Positions 8,708-17,915 are shown, counted from the stretch's first letter. The stretch is DNA of 64,000 nucleotides from CAG-791 sp963658405 (GCA_963658405.1 CAVKQI010000001.1:1-64000); one strand, 5' to 3'. Numbers and translations are program-made. Notes: generated from the letters alone by a model not told the origin.

Positions 8708-8738
8708 AGCGCTGCCGCGCTTTTTGCACGACAGCGCC
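8708..8738 (-). other. Stem-loop between binding-protein and permease genes
   Basis: Arms GGCGCTGTCG and CGGCAGCGCTC lie in the 235-base spacer. Similar stem-loops downstream of solute-binding-protein genes protect the upstream mRNA segment or partly stop transcription. That role is inferred here. Confidence 0.55.
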
Positions 8739-8801
8739 TGCTGTAAAACAACCTGTATATTCCGGTGCTCAGCTAGGAGCATTCCGCACTTTGCTTACAG
8801 T

Positions 8802-10191
8802 TTACTTCTGTGCCTGCCAGTATGCCTGTACAGCATCTGCTGCGGCATCTCTGTCCATCTGGCCTGCCAGATACTGCTGCATGGTAGCACCGTTCTCTGA
8901 CCAGAAATCAGAAGGAAGAAGGGCGCTGAAGGCATAGGTGCTGTAGGTATTGCCGGCTGCCACATAATCCTGTACAGAAGCGATCATCGGGTTGGAGTAA
9001 TTTACTTCTACGTCAGAGTAAGGAAGTGCTGTCTCCAGAAGGTCTGCGAACTTCTGTGCATCGTCCTTCATGATGAAGGAGATCAGCTTCTTGCCTGCTT
9101 CCTGCTGTGCCTCGGAGCTCTGGCTCTTGTCGATGCAGAAGCCCTTTGCCGGGAATACGCCCAGCTGGCTGTTGATGGCATCGCTCTCATTGTCGGTCAG
9201 CGGGCAAGCCATCAGGCCGTACTCATCGCCGTCCTTGGCAATGCTGGAGATGTAGGACCAGCCCCAGTCACCCATGAACCACATAGCGACCTTGCCTTCT
9301 GCCATAGCCTGGCCGTCGATATCGGTATTGCCTACCAGCGGATCCTTTGCATTGTAGTTGTACTCTGCGAACAGATCAAAGGTATCCATGACGCTGTTCC
9401 ACTTATCATTGGTCTTTAAGTCCACATTGCCGGCCTTTACATCATCGATGAAAGCCTGCTGTGCATCGGCATCACCCTGAATACCGGTGAACACCTGGCT
9501 TAAGAAGTGAGAACCGAGGGACCAGTCCACGCCNNNNNNNNNNGTCCACGCCGGTCAGCATCAGAGGTGCTACGCCGCCTGCCTGGATCTTTTCGCACAG
9601 TTCCTTGAGGTCGCTGGTGCTCTTGATGGTAGAAGGATCGAACTCCTCGCCGGTCGCATTCTCAATGGTGGTCTTATTGTAGATGATGCCCATAGCCTGT
9701 ACAGAATCCGGCACGCCGTATACTTCGCCGTCTTCACCCTTGAAGACATCGGTATACTTGCTGTCCATGCCGGTGAGCACTTCGTCATCTGCGGAGAAAG
9801 CCAGCATGTTCTCGGAATTCTCCTTGATGTCGATGGCATCCATGATGGAAACGGTAGGTGCCTGACCGCCAGCATACAGGGTCATCCACTTCTGCTTCTC
9901 GCTGCTGTCATAAGCGATGTAGTTGACAGTGATGTCCGGATTAGCCTCCATGAAATCGGCTACGATCTCCTCGAACTGAGAATCCTTGCCGGGGATCGTG
10001 GTATAAAGGGAAATGGTGGTTGCACCGCTGCCGGTGGAATCCTCGCCCTCTGCTGCAGAGGCAGCTGCAGAGCTGTCTGCTGCCGTGCTGTCAGAATTTG
10101 TGCTGGCTACACCCACACAAGCGGTCATAGACAGCGCCATCGCTGCTGCGGATGCGCAGGCGATCACTTTCGTTGCCCAGTTTTTTCTCAT
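8802..10191 (-). CDS. Extracellular sugar-binding lipoprotein (falsely split by an assembly join)
   Basis: The gene is interrupted by ten N plus a duplicated GTCCACGCC. Deleting those 19 bases restores one frame of 456 residues, joining ...LTGVD to WSLGSHFLSQ. The N-terminus is a lipoprotein signal (basic RKNWATK, hydrophobic core, lipobox near MTAC) followed by a Ser/Ala/Thr/Glu-rich linker, and the body is a family 1 solute-binding protein (ISLYTTIPGKDSQFEEIV onward). The start is the ATG at 10191 with AGGAGGG upstream, rather than an in-frame ATG 24 bases earlier. It should deliver an oligosaccharide to the MalF/MalG-type permeases. The sugar is unknown; neighbouring GH1, GH13 and GH20 enzymes give mixed hints. 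Confidence 0.9.
9534..9543. other. Assembly gap (10 N) with duplicated ends
   Basis: GTCCACGCC occurs immediately on both sides of the N run (9525-9533 and 9544-9552). The corrected gene length is an exact multiple of three only if one copy and all N are removed, so this is an overlap join and not missing sequence. Confidence 0.95.
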
Positions 10192-10485
10192 GATAAATCC
10201 CTCCTGATAGAACAATTTAACTTTGTTTATATATCATCTGATTTCCTGTAGTCCTTGCTTCCACCCCTGTCTTCTGAAATAATGAACCGGATCCTGTTCA
10301 ATTTGTCCAAAAGCGGAAGTGGAACATAAAAAGGAACATGAAAACCAGCAGATATCTGTTGATTAATAGCTGCAGTCTGCTGTATTTAATTTTGCTGCAG
10401 GTTTTACTTCATATTTATCAACTGTTTTTCCGTGTGCTTCCTCTCGCCCGACCGCTGTCTGCGGCTGCGGACCTTTGCATGCTCT

Positions 10486-11511
10486 CTACTCTTCTGCGCT
10501 GCTTCTGGCTCTGGATGAGCTCCTGCGAAGTACCCGGTAGGGATAGTAGATCCATTCCTTTTCCTTGCCGGGATCCTTTTCCTCCGCGAAAAGCTGCTCA
10601 CAGATGATCTTGCCTCTGTCGTAGCTGCGCACCGTGGAAAGGGGAATCTCGAACAGTTCCGATACGGAATCATCGAAACCGAAAACGGAAATATCTTCCG
10701 GCACCCGGATGCCTACGCTCTTTAAATAACGGATGGCGCCGGCTGCAATGGTATCGCTGGCGGTGACCACCGCCGTGGGAAGCTGCAGATTATTTTCGTA
10801 GATCATCTGCATGCCTTTCCTGCCGCCTTCCATAGAGAAATCCGTCTGCACCACGTAGGTGGTAGGAATGTCCAGACCATTATCATCCATGGCATCCAGA
10901 AATCCCTTCAGCCGAAGCTTTTCATTGGTATAATCTCTGGCATCTCCGCCGATGAAGGCTATCCTTCTGTGATTTTCGCTGATCAGGAAATTGGTCACAT
11001 CCTTTTCCGCGTGATAGCTGTCATCCGTGGTGGTGGTATAACGGCATGTGCCCATCTCCTGTCCCTGCTGGGCCAGAACCACCGGGCAGGTGAACTCTCC
11101 GAGCTTTTCCATGATCCGGTCATCCAGGACGATTCCCATGAAGACCACTGCGTCCACGTTTCTCTCCAGCAGCTTATTCAGAAGCAGGATAGCCTTGTCA
11201 TTATTGCCGCCGTAGTCGCAGGTCATCATGACCTTATTATTCTTTGTACAATAGTCGTCGATCTCCTTTAGGATCGTGGTGGTCACGGTATTGGTCATGT
11301 CCGCCTCGATGACGGCGATCAGGTCCGTGCGCTGGGTGATGAGGCTCCTGGCCGCTGCGTTGGGCCGGTAATTCAGCCGCTTGACGCTCTCCATTACCCG
11401 CTCCCGCAGATCATCGCTGACGATAGCCGTCCCATTCATAACTCTGGAAACCGTCGAAACCGAAACCCCTGCGTCCTTTGCAACCTCTCTGATCGTGATG
11501 ACAGACCCCAT
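10486..11511 (-). CDS. LacI/GalR-family regulator of the sugar locus
   Basis: A 341-residue regulator. The helix-turn-helix ITIREVAKDAGVSVSTVSRV is at the N-terminus, followed by the hinge VKRLNYRPNAAARSL. The sensor domain ends with the usual ISVFGFDDSVSELFEIPLSTV. A strong promoter (11652-11680) with a consensus operator at about +8 to +21 implies autoregulation. It is the first gene of the locus, 294 bases before the binding-protein gene, and probably senses the imported sugar or a breakdown product. AAGGAGG precedes the ATG. The C-terminal tail is rich in Arg, Ser and Glu and is longer than usual. Confidence 0.92.
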   Translation of the reverse strand: MGSVITIREVAKDAGVSVSTVSRVMNGTAIVSDDLRERVMESVKRLNYRPNAAARSLITQRTDLIAVIEADMTNTVTTTILKEIDDYCTKNNKVMMTCDYGGNNDKAILLLNKLLERNVDAVVFMGIVLDDRIMEKLGEFTCPVVLAQQGQEMGTCRYTTTTDDSYHAEKDVTNFLISENHRRIAFIGGDARDYTNEKLRLKGFLDAMDDNGLDIPTTYVVQTDFSMEGGRKGMQMIYENNLQLPTAVVTASDTIAAGAIRYLKSVGIRVPEDISVFGFDDSVSELFEIPLSTVRSYDRGKIICEQLFAEEKDPGKEKEWIYYPYRVLRRSSSRARSSAEE

Positions 11512-11624
11512 ATCCGCCTCCTTGCACTCTTACCGTTCAGATCTTACGCTTTCTGTCTTTGACTCTGACTATGACTGACTATGAATTTGACTCTTAATTC
11601 GTCTTTGCCGTTTTTGTCTTTTCT

Positions 11625-11638
11625 TGAAATCGTTTTCA
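11625..11638. promoter_or_regulatory. Operator TGAAATCGTTTTCA in the lacI promoter
   Basis: It matches the catabolite-response/LacI-family consensus TGWAANCGNTNWCA at every position. It lies about 8-21 bases downstream of the inferred start of transcription, a roadblock position. It may bind the regulator encoded downstream, CcpA, or both. Confidence 0.65.
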
Positions 11639-11651
11639 TCTGACACCTGTG

Positions 11652-11680
11652 ATTATAGACAGGGTTGTGCTTTTCGTCAA
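11652..11680 (-). promoter_or_regulatory. Sigma-A promoter of the LacI-type gene
   Basis: On the minus strand TTGACG (11675-11680), a 17-base spacer and TATAAT (11652-11657). It probably drives the regulator and possibly the sugar genes by read-through. Confidence 0.8.
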
Positions 11681-11982
11681 CCGTTTTTGCCCTGTTTTTT
11701 CTTTATTCGTTGTTTTTAACAATGATAAACGTACTGTTTTGTGCATTTTAGACGCAAATTTGCGGTTTTGAAGCTACAGGCGTCCGTTCTTTCGTTATGA
11801 AATCCTTTGCATGATTGTGGTCGGATCCGATTTGCTCCTGTCTTTTCTTTTCAAAATAATTGTGATTCGTTTGTTATATCATGTTGTTTTGTATTTTATT
11901 TTGTTCTATTTTACGTTTCAGTACGCATTTCAACGATGGTTCCTCTGTTTGTTTTTCGTGACGATAGATGTCTTTTCGCCGT

Positions 11983-12000
11983 CTTGAAATCGTTTTCAAG
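11983..12000. promoter_or_regulatory. Second operator, palindrome CTTGAAATCGTTTTCAAG
   Basis: An 18-base palindrome containing the same 14-base core as the operator at 11625, 360 bases away. Two identical sites flanking the lacI upstream region could support looping or act on a plus-strand promoter toward metA. Confidence 0.6.
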
Positions 12001-12027
12001 CAACCGAACAGATTTTTTCTTATCTTT

Positions 12028-12110
12028 TGTAGCGTCGTTACCTTTTGCCTTTGCTTTTCCCTTTGCTTTTACCTTTTCTTTTCTCTTTGCTTTTTCCTTC
12101 CAATCTATCT
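12028..12110. repeat. Pyrimidine-rich tandem repeat
   Basis: Irregular repeats of a 6-12 base unit like CTTTGCTTTTC give an almost pure pyrimidine plus strand. The minus strand reads as Lys/Gly/Ala repeats in one frame. Probably a slippage-prone microsatellite. Confidence 0.6.
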
Positions 12111-12347
12111 TCCGACCTGCAGGGAAATAAACTTTGTCGGTATGCTTCACAGTCCGGACAGGCCAACATCAGGGTATGCTCCGGCATCTGCCTGTTACTA
12201 TAAGGGAAATATTTGGGCGTATTATGAATATTGTCCATTGCTTTTACAGGCTGTTTTGGTACATACTAAAGAATGTAGCGCCGAAGGCGGCGAAGCATTC
12301 ACCTTATGATGAATCCCCTGCCTTCCGGCAGGAAGGAAATCATTACT

Positions 12348-13265
12348 ATGCCCATTAAGATTCAGAATGATCTGCCCGTCAAGGAAATCCTGGAAAAGGA
12401 AAATCTCTTTATCATGGATGAAAATACAGCTATGCATCAGGACATCCGTCCTCTGCAGCTGTGTATCCTTAATCTGATGCCCAAAAAGGAGGACACAGAA
12501 CTCCAGCTCCTCCGCATGCTCTCCAACACCCCTCTGCAGGTGGATGTGACCTTCATGCGCGTCAGCTCCCACCAGGCCAGCCATACTTCCTCGGCTCATC
12601 TGCATAATTTCTACTATACTTTTGACGAGCTCAAGGAAAGAGCCTTCGACGGTCTGATCATCACCGGTGCGCCGGTGGAAAAGATGGAATATGAAGAGGT
12701 AGATTACTGGCCGGAGCTTTGCCGGATCATGGAGTGGAGCAAGCACAATGTCACCAGCACCTACCACATCTGCTGGGGTGCCCAGGCCGGCCTGTACTAT
12801 CACTACGGCTTAAATAAGGTGATGCTCCCCCACAAGCTTTTCGGAGTCTTCTCCCACAAGGTTGCGCACCGCAAGGAGCCGTTGGTCCGGGGATTTGACG
12901 ATTATTTCCTGATCCCCCACAGCCGGCATACGGAGGTGCCTGCTGAAGCCATCCACAGCTGCCCGGATCTGACTGTCCTGGCAGAGTCCGAGGAAGCCGG
13001 CGTACTGCTTTGCATGGCCCAGGGCGGCAAGCAGATTTTCATCATGGGACACCCGGAATACGACCGCTATACCCTGCGGGATGAATACATAAGAGATCTG
13101 GACAAGGGACTGGATATCCAGCTTCCCATCAATTATTTCCCGAATGACGATCCCACTCAGAAGCCTCTCCTGCAGTGGCGCTCCCACAGCAACAACCTGT
13201 ACTGCAACTGGATCAACTACTACGTCTACCAGGCAACCCCTTACGATCTAAGTCAGCTGCAGTAG
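12348..13265 (+). CDS. metA: Homoserine O-acetyltransferase, MetA family
   Basis: A 305-residue cytoplasmic enzyme of methionine synthesis that acylates the homoserine hydroxyl. The nucleophile Cys is in YHICWGAQAGLYYHYG, and the catalytic His and Glu lie in IMGHPEYDRYTL. A Glu follows GAPV in ITGAPVEKMEYEEV, where succinyl-specific enzymes have Gly, so acetyl-CoA is the expected donor. I chose the ATG at 12348, which follows AGGAAGGA by ten bases, over an in-frame ATG at 12306. It is a single gene, transcribed away from its neighbours and closed by a bidirectional terminator. No known methionine riboswitch is visible upstream. Confidence 0.93.
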   Translation: MPIKIQNDLPVKEILEKENLFIMDENTAMHQDIRPLQLCILNLMPKKEDTELQLLRMLSNTPLQVDVTFMRVSSHQASHTSSAHLHNFYYTFDELKERAFDGLIITGAPVEKMEYEEVDYWPELCRIMEWSKHNVTSTYHICWGAQAGLYYHYGLNKVMLPHKLFGVFSHKVAHRKEPLVRGFDDYFLIPHSRHTEVPAEAIHSCPDLTVLAESEEAGVLLCMAQGGKQIFIMGHPEYDRYTLRDEYIRDLDKGLDIQLPINYFPNDDPTQKPLLQWRSHSNNLYCNWINYYVYQATPYDLSQLQ

Positions 13266-13316
13266 CATCCTGTCTTTGCAGTGTCTGCCGCTGCGAGAAC
13301 GCATTTACAATAAAAA

Positions 13317-13370
13317 GATCCTGTGTACTCATTTTTCAGATGGGTACACAGGATCTTCTGTTTTTTTGGC
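13317..13370. terminator. Bidirectional terminator between metA and the 13370 gene
   Basis: Arms AAGATCCTGTGTAC and GTACACAGGATCTT have a 15-base loop. Plus-strand T-rich sequence CTGTTTTTTT follows, and the minus strand carries TTTTTATTG. It serves both convergent genes. Confidence 0.9.
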
Positions 13371-14077
13371 TACCACTGAATCAGCACAGCTGCCGCAAAG
13401 GCCACCGCACTGGCGATCCAGAGCACATATCCCTTCCGCTGTCCCGGCAGGAAGGTATTGATCAGGGCTGTCAGGAAAGATACCGCACCGATGGTCACAA
13501 AGTTAAATGTGAGCAGACTCCTGCTGGCCATATTGGAGGCCACAAAGGCGATATTTACATTCAGAAGGCAGAAGATGCCGAGGAACGAGACCGCCAGAGA
13601 TAAAAGACTCCCCCAGGTTTCCTGGGATACATGGGAGAACGGCGGTGCCGGCATGGGCGGCTGTCCCTGGGGTATATTCTGTCCCGTGGGCTCACCTGCA
13701 TGCATCGGTGAGGCCGGTTCTGCATGAGGCGACGTCCAGGCCGCTGCTTTTTCTGCCTGTTTCTCTGCTGTCTGCGCTCTGTGCTCTGCCTGCTCCTGCT
13801 GCTGTGACTTTCCGGATTCGTACGGCATATATGCATCCTGCTGCACAAAGGTTCCATCCATGGGAATTTCCGTATCGGAGGTGATATTTTCCCTTCCCTC
13901 CTGCGCCGCAGCACTTTCCTTCGAAGCACACACAGGCTCCTGCGCTGACGTCTGCGGGGGACTCCCCTTTTCTTCCTGCACTATGCTTGCTTTCTCCTCT
14001 GTCTGCGCATCCGGATTTACCACAGGGGCAGTATTCTCTGCCGGATCTATTGTTTTTTCTTCATCCTTATCCGTCAT
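13370..14077 (-). CDS. Hypothetical membrane protein with acidic N-terminal domain
   Basis: 235 residues that I do not recognise. About 150 N-terminal residues are low-complexity and rich in Glu, Gln, Ala and Pro, ending in a proline-rich stretch (NIPQGQPPMPAPPF). Three hydrophobic segments follow (about SLLSLAVSFLGIFCLL, LTFNFVTIGAVSFLTALI and YVLWIASAVAFAAAVLI). The layout suggests a disordered cytoplasmic domain on a small membrane anchor. I prefer the ATG at 14077 with GGAG six bases upstream over one twelve bases earlier. The last bases of the gene overlap the terminator shared with metA. Confidence 0.75.
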   Translation of the reverse strand: MTDKDEEKTIDPAENTAPVVNPDAQTEEKASIVQEEKGSPPQTSAQEPVCASKESAAAQEGRENITSDTEIPMDGTFVQQDAYMPYESGKSQQQEQAEHRAQTAEKQAEKAAAWTSPHAEPASPMHAGEPTGQNIPQGQPPMPAPPFSHVSQETWGSLLSLAVSFLGIFCLLNVNIAFVASNMASRSLLTFNFVTIGAVSFLTALINTFLPGQRKGYVLWIASAVAFAAAVLIQW

Positions 14078-14205
14078 TTTCGTCTCCATTCTGCAGGTTC
14101 TGCGCGTCTTATAATTATGGCACTGCTTTCAGATGCCTGCCTCGCCGCAAGCTGTTTGTGATACTCTTACTGGCAAAGCGCCCTGAAAATACATTATCAC
14201 AGGGC

Positions 14206-16239
14206 TTATTCCTGTTCTCCCTCCGGTGCTGCCATCCGAAGGAAATCTTCCTCGGAGATCACCGGAATGCCCAGTTCCTTTGCCTTTTTATTTTTTCCTG
14301 TCAGAGAATGGACATCGTTGTTGATCAGGTAGCTGGTCCTGGCCGTCACGCTGCCTGTGGCCTTGCCACCCAGCTTTTCAATATACTCTTTCAGAGCATC
14401 TCTGTTTGCAAAATGCTCTACCTTACCGGTGATCACAAAGGTCTTTCCCTTCAGAGGCTGCTCCGCCTCCTCCTGGTCCTGGGCCGCTTCCCCGGAAGTC
14501 TCTATGTCAAGCTCCGGCAGCAATGCATCCAGCTCTTCTCTGACTTTATCCTCTGCAAAGTATTGTACCACAGCTTCTGCCAGTATCGGACCGATTCCCT
14601 CAATTTCCGATAAAGATTCTGCATCCGCTCCCAGAAGCGCGTCCAGGCTATCCTTAAAATGCCTGCAAAGGAGTCTGGCGTTGGCTGCACCGATCCCCGG
14701 GATACCCAGTCCGTAGAGAAGTCTGGACAGGGAGGTATGTCTGGATTTTTCGATGCTCTCCTGGAGATTCGCATAGGATTTGGGACCGAAGCCATCCATC
14801 TTTTCTATCTCTTCCTGATACCGGTCCAGATGATAGATATCCTGCAGGGTATGGATAAATCCTCTCCCGATCAGCTTTTCCAGCGTCATTTCCGAGAGGC
14901 CGTCGATGTTCATGGCATTTCTGCTGACATAAAGCGCAAAGCTCTTCAGCTTTTTGGCGGGACATTCCGGATTGGTACAGAGCAGCACCTGTGCGTCATT
15001 TTCCTGGCGGATCTCCGTGGCGGCGCCGCATACAGGACAGGCGTCCGGAATCGGCAGGGTATCTGACTTTGTCAGATTTTCCGCGATCTGGGGAATGATC
15101 ATGTTTGCCTTATAGACAGTGATGTGATCCCCCACGCCCAGTTTCAGGCTCCGAACAATGCTCACATTATGCACCGAAGCTCTCTGCACGGTGGTACCCT
15201 CCAGCTCTACCGGCTTAAAGACAGCTACAGGATTGATAAGACCCGTGCGGCTCGCACTCCATTCCACCTGCAAAAGCTCTGTCTCCTGAAGCTCGTCCGC
15301 CCACTTGAAGGCAATAGAATCTCTGGGGAACTTAGCTGTTCTGCCCAGGGACTGCCCATAGGCAATATCGTCATAGAGAAGGACCAGTCCGTCGGAGGGG
15401 ATGTCAAAATCCACGATTTCCTTTTCAAACCGGGCGATAGCCTCTAAAATCGTATTTTCTGTGACCCGCACATAGGGCACCGTCTCAAAGCCCTGCTGCT
15501 GCAAAAATAAAAGCTGCTGCTCTCTGGAATTTCGAAAATCCGGCAGAGCACTGCCGCTGTCATTCTCTGTGATCTCCACCAGAGTGAAGGCATACAGATG
15601 CACCCGCCTTCCGGCGGTGATCTCGCTGTTTAACTGGCGAACAGAGCCGCTGCAGAGATTGCGGGGATTCTTATAGACCGCTTCTTCTCCGGCATCCTCG
15701 GCCGCCCTGTTGATCTCTCGAAAATCGGAATATCGGATCACTGCCTCTCCCCGCAGGATCAGTCTGCCCTGAAAGGGGATCTGCAGCGGAATATTCTGAA
15801 AGACCCGGGCATTGGGCGTGATCACCTCACCGATCTCTCCGTTGCCTCTGGTGACAGCCTTCTGCAATGTCCCGCCCTCGTAGGTCAGAACCACCGTCAG
15901 ACCGTCCAGTTTCCAGGACAAAAGCCCCTCCTGGTCTCCCAGCCAGCTCTGCAGTTCCTCCCGGGATTTGGTCTTTCCCAGAGAGAGCATAGGCTTTTCA
16001 TGGCGCTCTTTGGGCAGGGTATCCACGGAGGCATATCCCACCTGCTGCGTGGGAGATCCCGCCAGGATCACGCCGGTCTTTTTCTCCAGTTCGCAGAGTT
16101 CATCATAGAGTCTGTCATATTCCAGATTGCTCATGATCTCTCTGTCTTCGGCATAGTAGGCCTTGGCAGCGCGCTGCAGGATTCCCACCAGCTCTTTCAT
16201 GCGCTTCTGCTCAGAGTCCTGCTGTGTGATAGAGTGCAT
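14206..16239 (-). CDS. ligA: NAD-dependent DNA ligase LigA
   Basis: A 677-residue replication and repair enzyme sealing nicks with NAD. Domains in order: Ia helical domain, adenylation domain with the lysine of SWKLDGLTVVL (about residue 109), OB fold, four-cysteine zinc finger (CPVCG...CTNPECPAK), helix-hairpin-helix repeats (GLGIPGIGAANA, EIEGIGPILAEAV) and a C-terminal BRCT domain (FVITGKVEHF). The length is normal. GGGGAGGAG precedes the ATG, and the first 29 bases overlap the end of the pseudouridine synthase gene, indicating an operon mecA - synthase - ligA. Confidence 0.96.
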   Translation of the reverse strand: MHSITQQDSEQKRMKELVGILQRAAKAYYAEDREIMSNLEYDRLYDELCELEKKTGVILAGSPTQQVGYASVDTLPKERHEKPMLSLGKTKSREELQSWLGDQEGLLSWKLDGLTVVLTYEGGTLQKAVTRGNGEIGEVITPNARVFQNIPLQIPFQGRLILRGEAVIRYSDFREINRAAEDAGEEAVYKNPRNLCSGSVRQLNSEITAGRRVHLYAFTLVEITENDSGSALPDFRNSREQQLLFLQQQGFETVPYVRVTENTILEAIARFEKEIVDFDIPSDGLVLLYDDIAYGQSLGRTAKFPRDSIAFKWADELQETELLQVEWSASRTGLINPVAVFKPVELEGTTVQRASVHNVSIVRSLKLGVGDHITVYKANMIIPQIAENLTKSDTLPIPDACPVCGAATEIRQENDAQVLLCTNPECPAKKLKSFALYVSRNAMNIDGLSEMTLEKLIGRGFIHTLQDIYHLDRYQEEIEKMDGFGPKSYANLQESIEKSRHTSLSRLLYGLGIPGIGAANARLLCRHFKDSLDALLGADAESLSEIEGIGPILAEAVVQYFAEDKVREELDALLPELDIETSGEAAQDQEEAEQPLKGKTFVITGKVEHFANRDALKEYIEKLGGKATGSVTARTSYLINNDVHSLTGKNKKAKELGIPVISEEDFLRMAAPEGEQE

Positions 16240-17047
16240 TTCTCTCCTCCCCTTTGATCTCCCGGCTCTGTCCGGGCTGCAGATCGTTTAACCGGACCGT
16301 CAGTACGCGAACCCGCTTTAAGGTCTTTACCTCATTTCCCACGGCCTTGCACATCCGTCTGATCTGCTGGTTCAGTCCCTGCGTCAGCACGATGCGGAAG
16401 GTATGGTCTCCCAGTCTGGTCACCTCGCAGGGTCTGGTGGTGGTCTCCAACTCCCGCAGATAGATGCCCTTGCGGAGCCGCTGCAGGCTGGCATCGGAGA
16501 TCCTGCCCCGCACCCGCACGATGTATTCCTTTTCATGGCCGTTGCTGCCTCGCATCATGGATTCGATGAGCTTGCCGTCATTGGTCATAAGCATCAGGCC
16601 CTCTGAATCCCGGTCCAGTCTCCCCGCATAGGTCAGACGTACCGGATAGGAAAAGGCCTCCTTGATGGTTCGCTCAGCGTGGGGATCCCGCTCTGTGCAG
16701 GTGACCCCCACCGGTTTGTACCAGGCTACCACGACCTTTTTGTCCTTACCGCCAAGGCGCTTGCCCCGTACCGTGATCTCCTCTTTGCCGGTGACCCGCA
16801 TGCCCGGTGTGGCCGGCATGCCGTTCACCGTCACCAGGCCATCCTGAATCAGCTTATCGGCATCCCGCCTGGAGCAAAGACCGCAGGAGGCAATGTAGCT
16901 GTTAAGCCGCACACCTTCCCTGCTCTGCCCCCGGCTTTCACCGGTGCTGCCGCCTTCCCTGCAGCTCTCCTGTTTCTCTGTATTTCTGACTGTATTTCTG
17001 GCTATATCTCTGCCAGTTTTTCGATTGCTTTTTCTTTCCACAGACAT
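16211..17047 (-). CDS. RsuA/RluB/RluF-family 23S rRNA pseudouridine synthase
   Basis: 278 residues. After a charged, probably flexible stretch, an S4 RNA-binding domain begins at VRLNSYIASCGLCSRRDADK (about residue 47). The catalytic domain follows, with the active Asp in GRLDRDSEGLMLMTNDG and the family motif YKPVGVTCTERD. The latter resembles RluF more than RluB. The enzyme should isomerise one uridine in large-subunit rRNA. The start is uncertain: the ATG at 17047 lies inside the mecA coding region (46-base overlap) and its ribosome site is close. The N-terminal tail may be shorter than shown. Confidence 0.85.
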   Translation of the reverse strand: MSVERKSNRKTGRDIARNTVRNTEKQESCREGGSTGESRGQSREGVRLNSYIASCGLCSRRDADKLIQDGLVTVNGMPATPGMRVTGKEEITVRGKRLGGKDKKVVVAWYKPVGVTCTERDPHAERTIKEAFSYPVRLTYAGRLDRDSEGLMLMTNDGKLIESMMRGSNGHEKEYIVRVRGRISDASLQRLRKGIYLRELETTTRPCEVTRLGDHTFRIVLTQGLNQQIRRMCKAVGNEVKTLKRVRVLTVRLNDLQPGQSREIKGEERNALYHTAGL

Positions 17048-17829
17048 TCTCCATGTTCTTTTAAATAAGCCTGGAACTCGGGACGGACGGCAAACATATT
17101 GCCGAATTCCCCGGCCCGCAGGGCCGCTCTGTCATACTTCTCTTCTTCCTTTGGATCGTCGGATTCCTTTTCCAGGATCAGATAGTAGCAGCGGTCTTTT
17201 TCCAGATAGTAAAGGGAGGAAGGCACGTATTGGCTGGGCGCCCACTGACGGCAGAAATCCGTCACCGCACGAAAGCTGCCAAAGGCCACCGCACACCCAG
17301 TGGCAGGTCTTTCATAACCCTTCCGGGCCGATTGACGCTTTCCCTCCCCGGATGTCTGCTCAGCCGCTGCATTGTCCTGCTTTTGCCCATCGGCAGTGCC
17401 TTTCTGCAGGAGCTGAGGATTTTCCATGACGTGTTCTGCTGCCCCCTGCAGTCTGGCCGCGTAATCCTTCAGCCGCTCGATCCGTTCATCATCGGAGAGC
17501 TGGCGCAGCTCCTCGATAAAATTTCGGGGAAATGTGATACCCAGCTTGTCCTTCAGATTATTCAGCAATCTCTCAAAGGCGTTGGTGGTATCCTCCGAAA
17601 GCGTCAGGCTCACGGAATGATCCGGCAGGACCGCAATCTGCATGGAAGTGATGGCCCCCTGCGGATGAAAATTCACTTCTCTGGAAGCCTCATCTACGAT
17701 CACATGGAGAAATTCCATGGCTTCCTTCTTTTTCTCAAAGAGATCTTCGATCTGCAGACCGCGGGATTCCAGATCCTCCTGACTGATCACGCAATTGATT
17801 GTATTTTCATCTATTCTGCGAAATTTCAT
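17002..17829 (-). CDS. mecA: Adaptor protein MecA
   Basis: 275 residues matching the MecA family, which binds substrates through its N-terminal domain and delivers them to ClpC. The N-terminus MKFRRIDENTINCVISQEDL is characteristic, and the C-terminal ClpC-binding domain includes PSSLYYLEKDRCYYLILEKE. A charged linker rich in Gln, Ala and Gly separates them. The ATG at 17829 is preferred because GAGGTAAG sits eight bases upstream; a GTG two codons earlier is also open. A recurrent hairpin (family 3) lies 30-60 bases upstream. In this lineage it may control competence or sporulation regulators, but that is inference. Confidence 0.9.
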   Translation of the reverse strand: MKFRRIDENTINCVISQEDLESRGLQIEDLFEKKKEAMEFLHVIVDEASREVNFHPQGAITSMQIAVLPDHSVSLTLSEDTTNAFERLLNNLKDKLGITFPRNFIEELRQLSDDERIERLKDYAARLQGAAEHVMENPQLLQKGTADGQKQDNAAAEQTSGEGKRQSARKGYERPATGCAVAFGSFRAVTDFCRQWAPSQYVPSSLYYLEKDRCYYLILEKESDDPKEEEKYDRAALRAGEFGNMFAVRPEFQAYLKEHGECLWKEKAIEKLAEI

Positions 17830-17857
17830 GCACACTTACCTCGTTATACAGTACCTG

Positions 17858-17915
17858 CAAAACATTCATAATCCGCTCATTTTCCTAAGAAATTGACCGT
17901 TTACGTACGTTTTTC
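17858..17915. repeat. Family 3 hairpin, copy upstream of mecA
   Basis: The segment 17858-17886 matches 32239-32267 with two or three differences. With its imperfect partner arm (to about 17915) it can fold into a long hairpin in the mecA leader. The companion copy follows the ACT-domain gene. Confidence 0.55.

Larger units (their letters stand above)
11512..12347. other. Intergenic region between divergent lacI-type and metA genes
   Basis: Over 800 bases without a convincing gene. It holds the lacI promoter and operator, a second identical operator core at 11985-11998, a pyrimidine-rich tandem repeat (12028-12110), a possible metA promoter (TTGCTT 12238, TACATA 12260, 16-base spacer) and a metA leader hairpin with arms GAATG and CATTC (12271-12300). 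Lysine-rich minus-strand frames here follow from the tandem repeat. I see no SAM riboswitch or T-box core. Confidence 0.6.

Noticed and set aside
11911..12238. Lysine-rich minus-strand frames between lacI and metA
   Set aside because: The Lys/Gly/Ala repeats follow from a pyrimidine-rich tandem repeat, and no ribosome site or homology is evident.
12130..12347. Possible SAM riboswitch or T-box before metA
   Set aside because: No S-box core, T-box sequence or specifier loop is visible; only a short hairpin is present.
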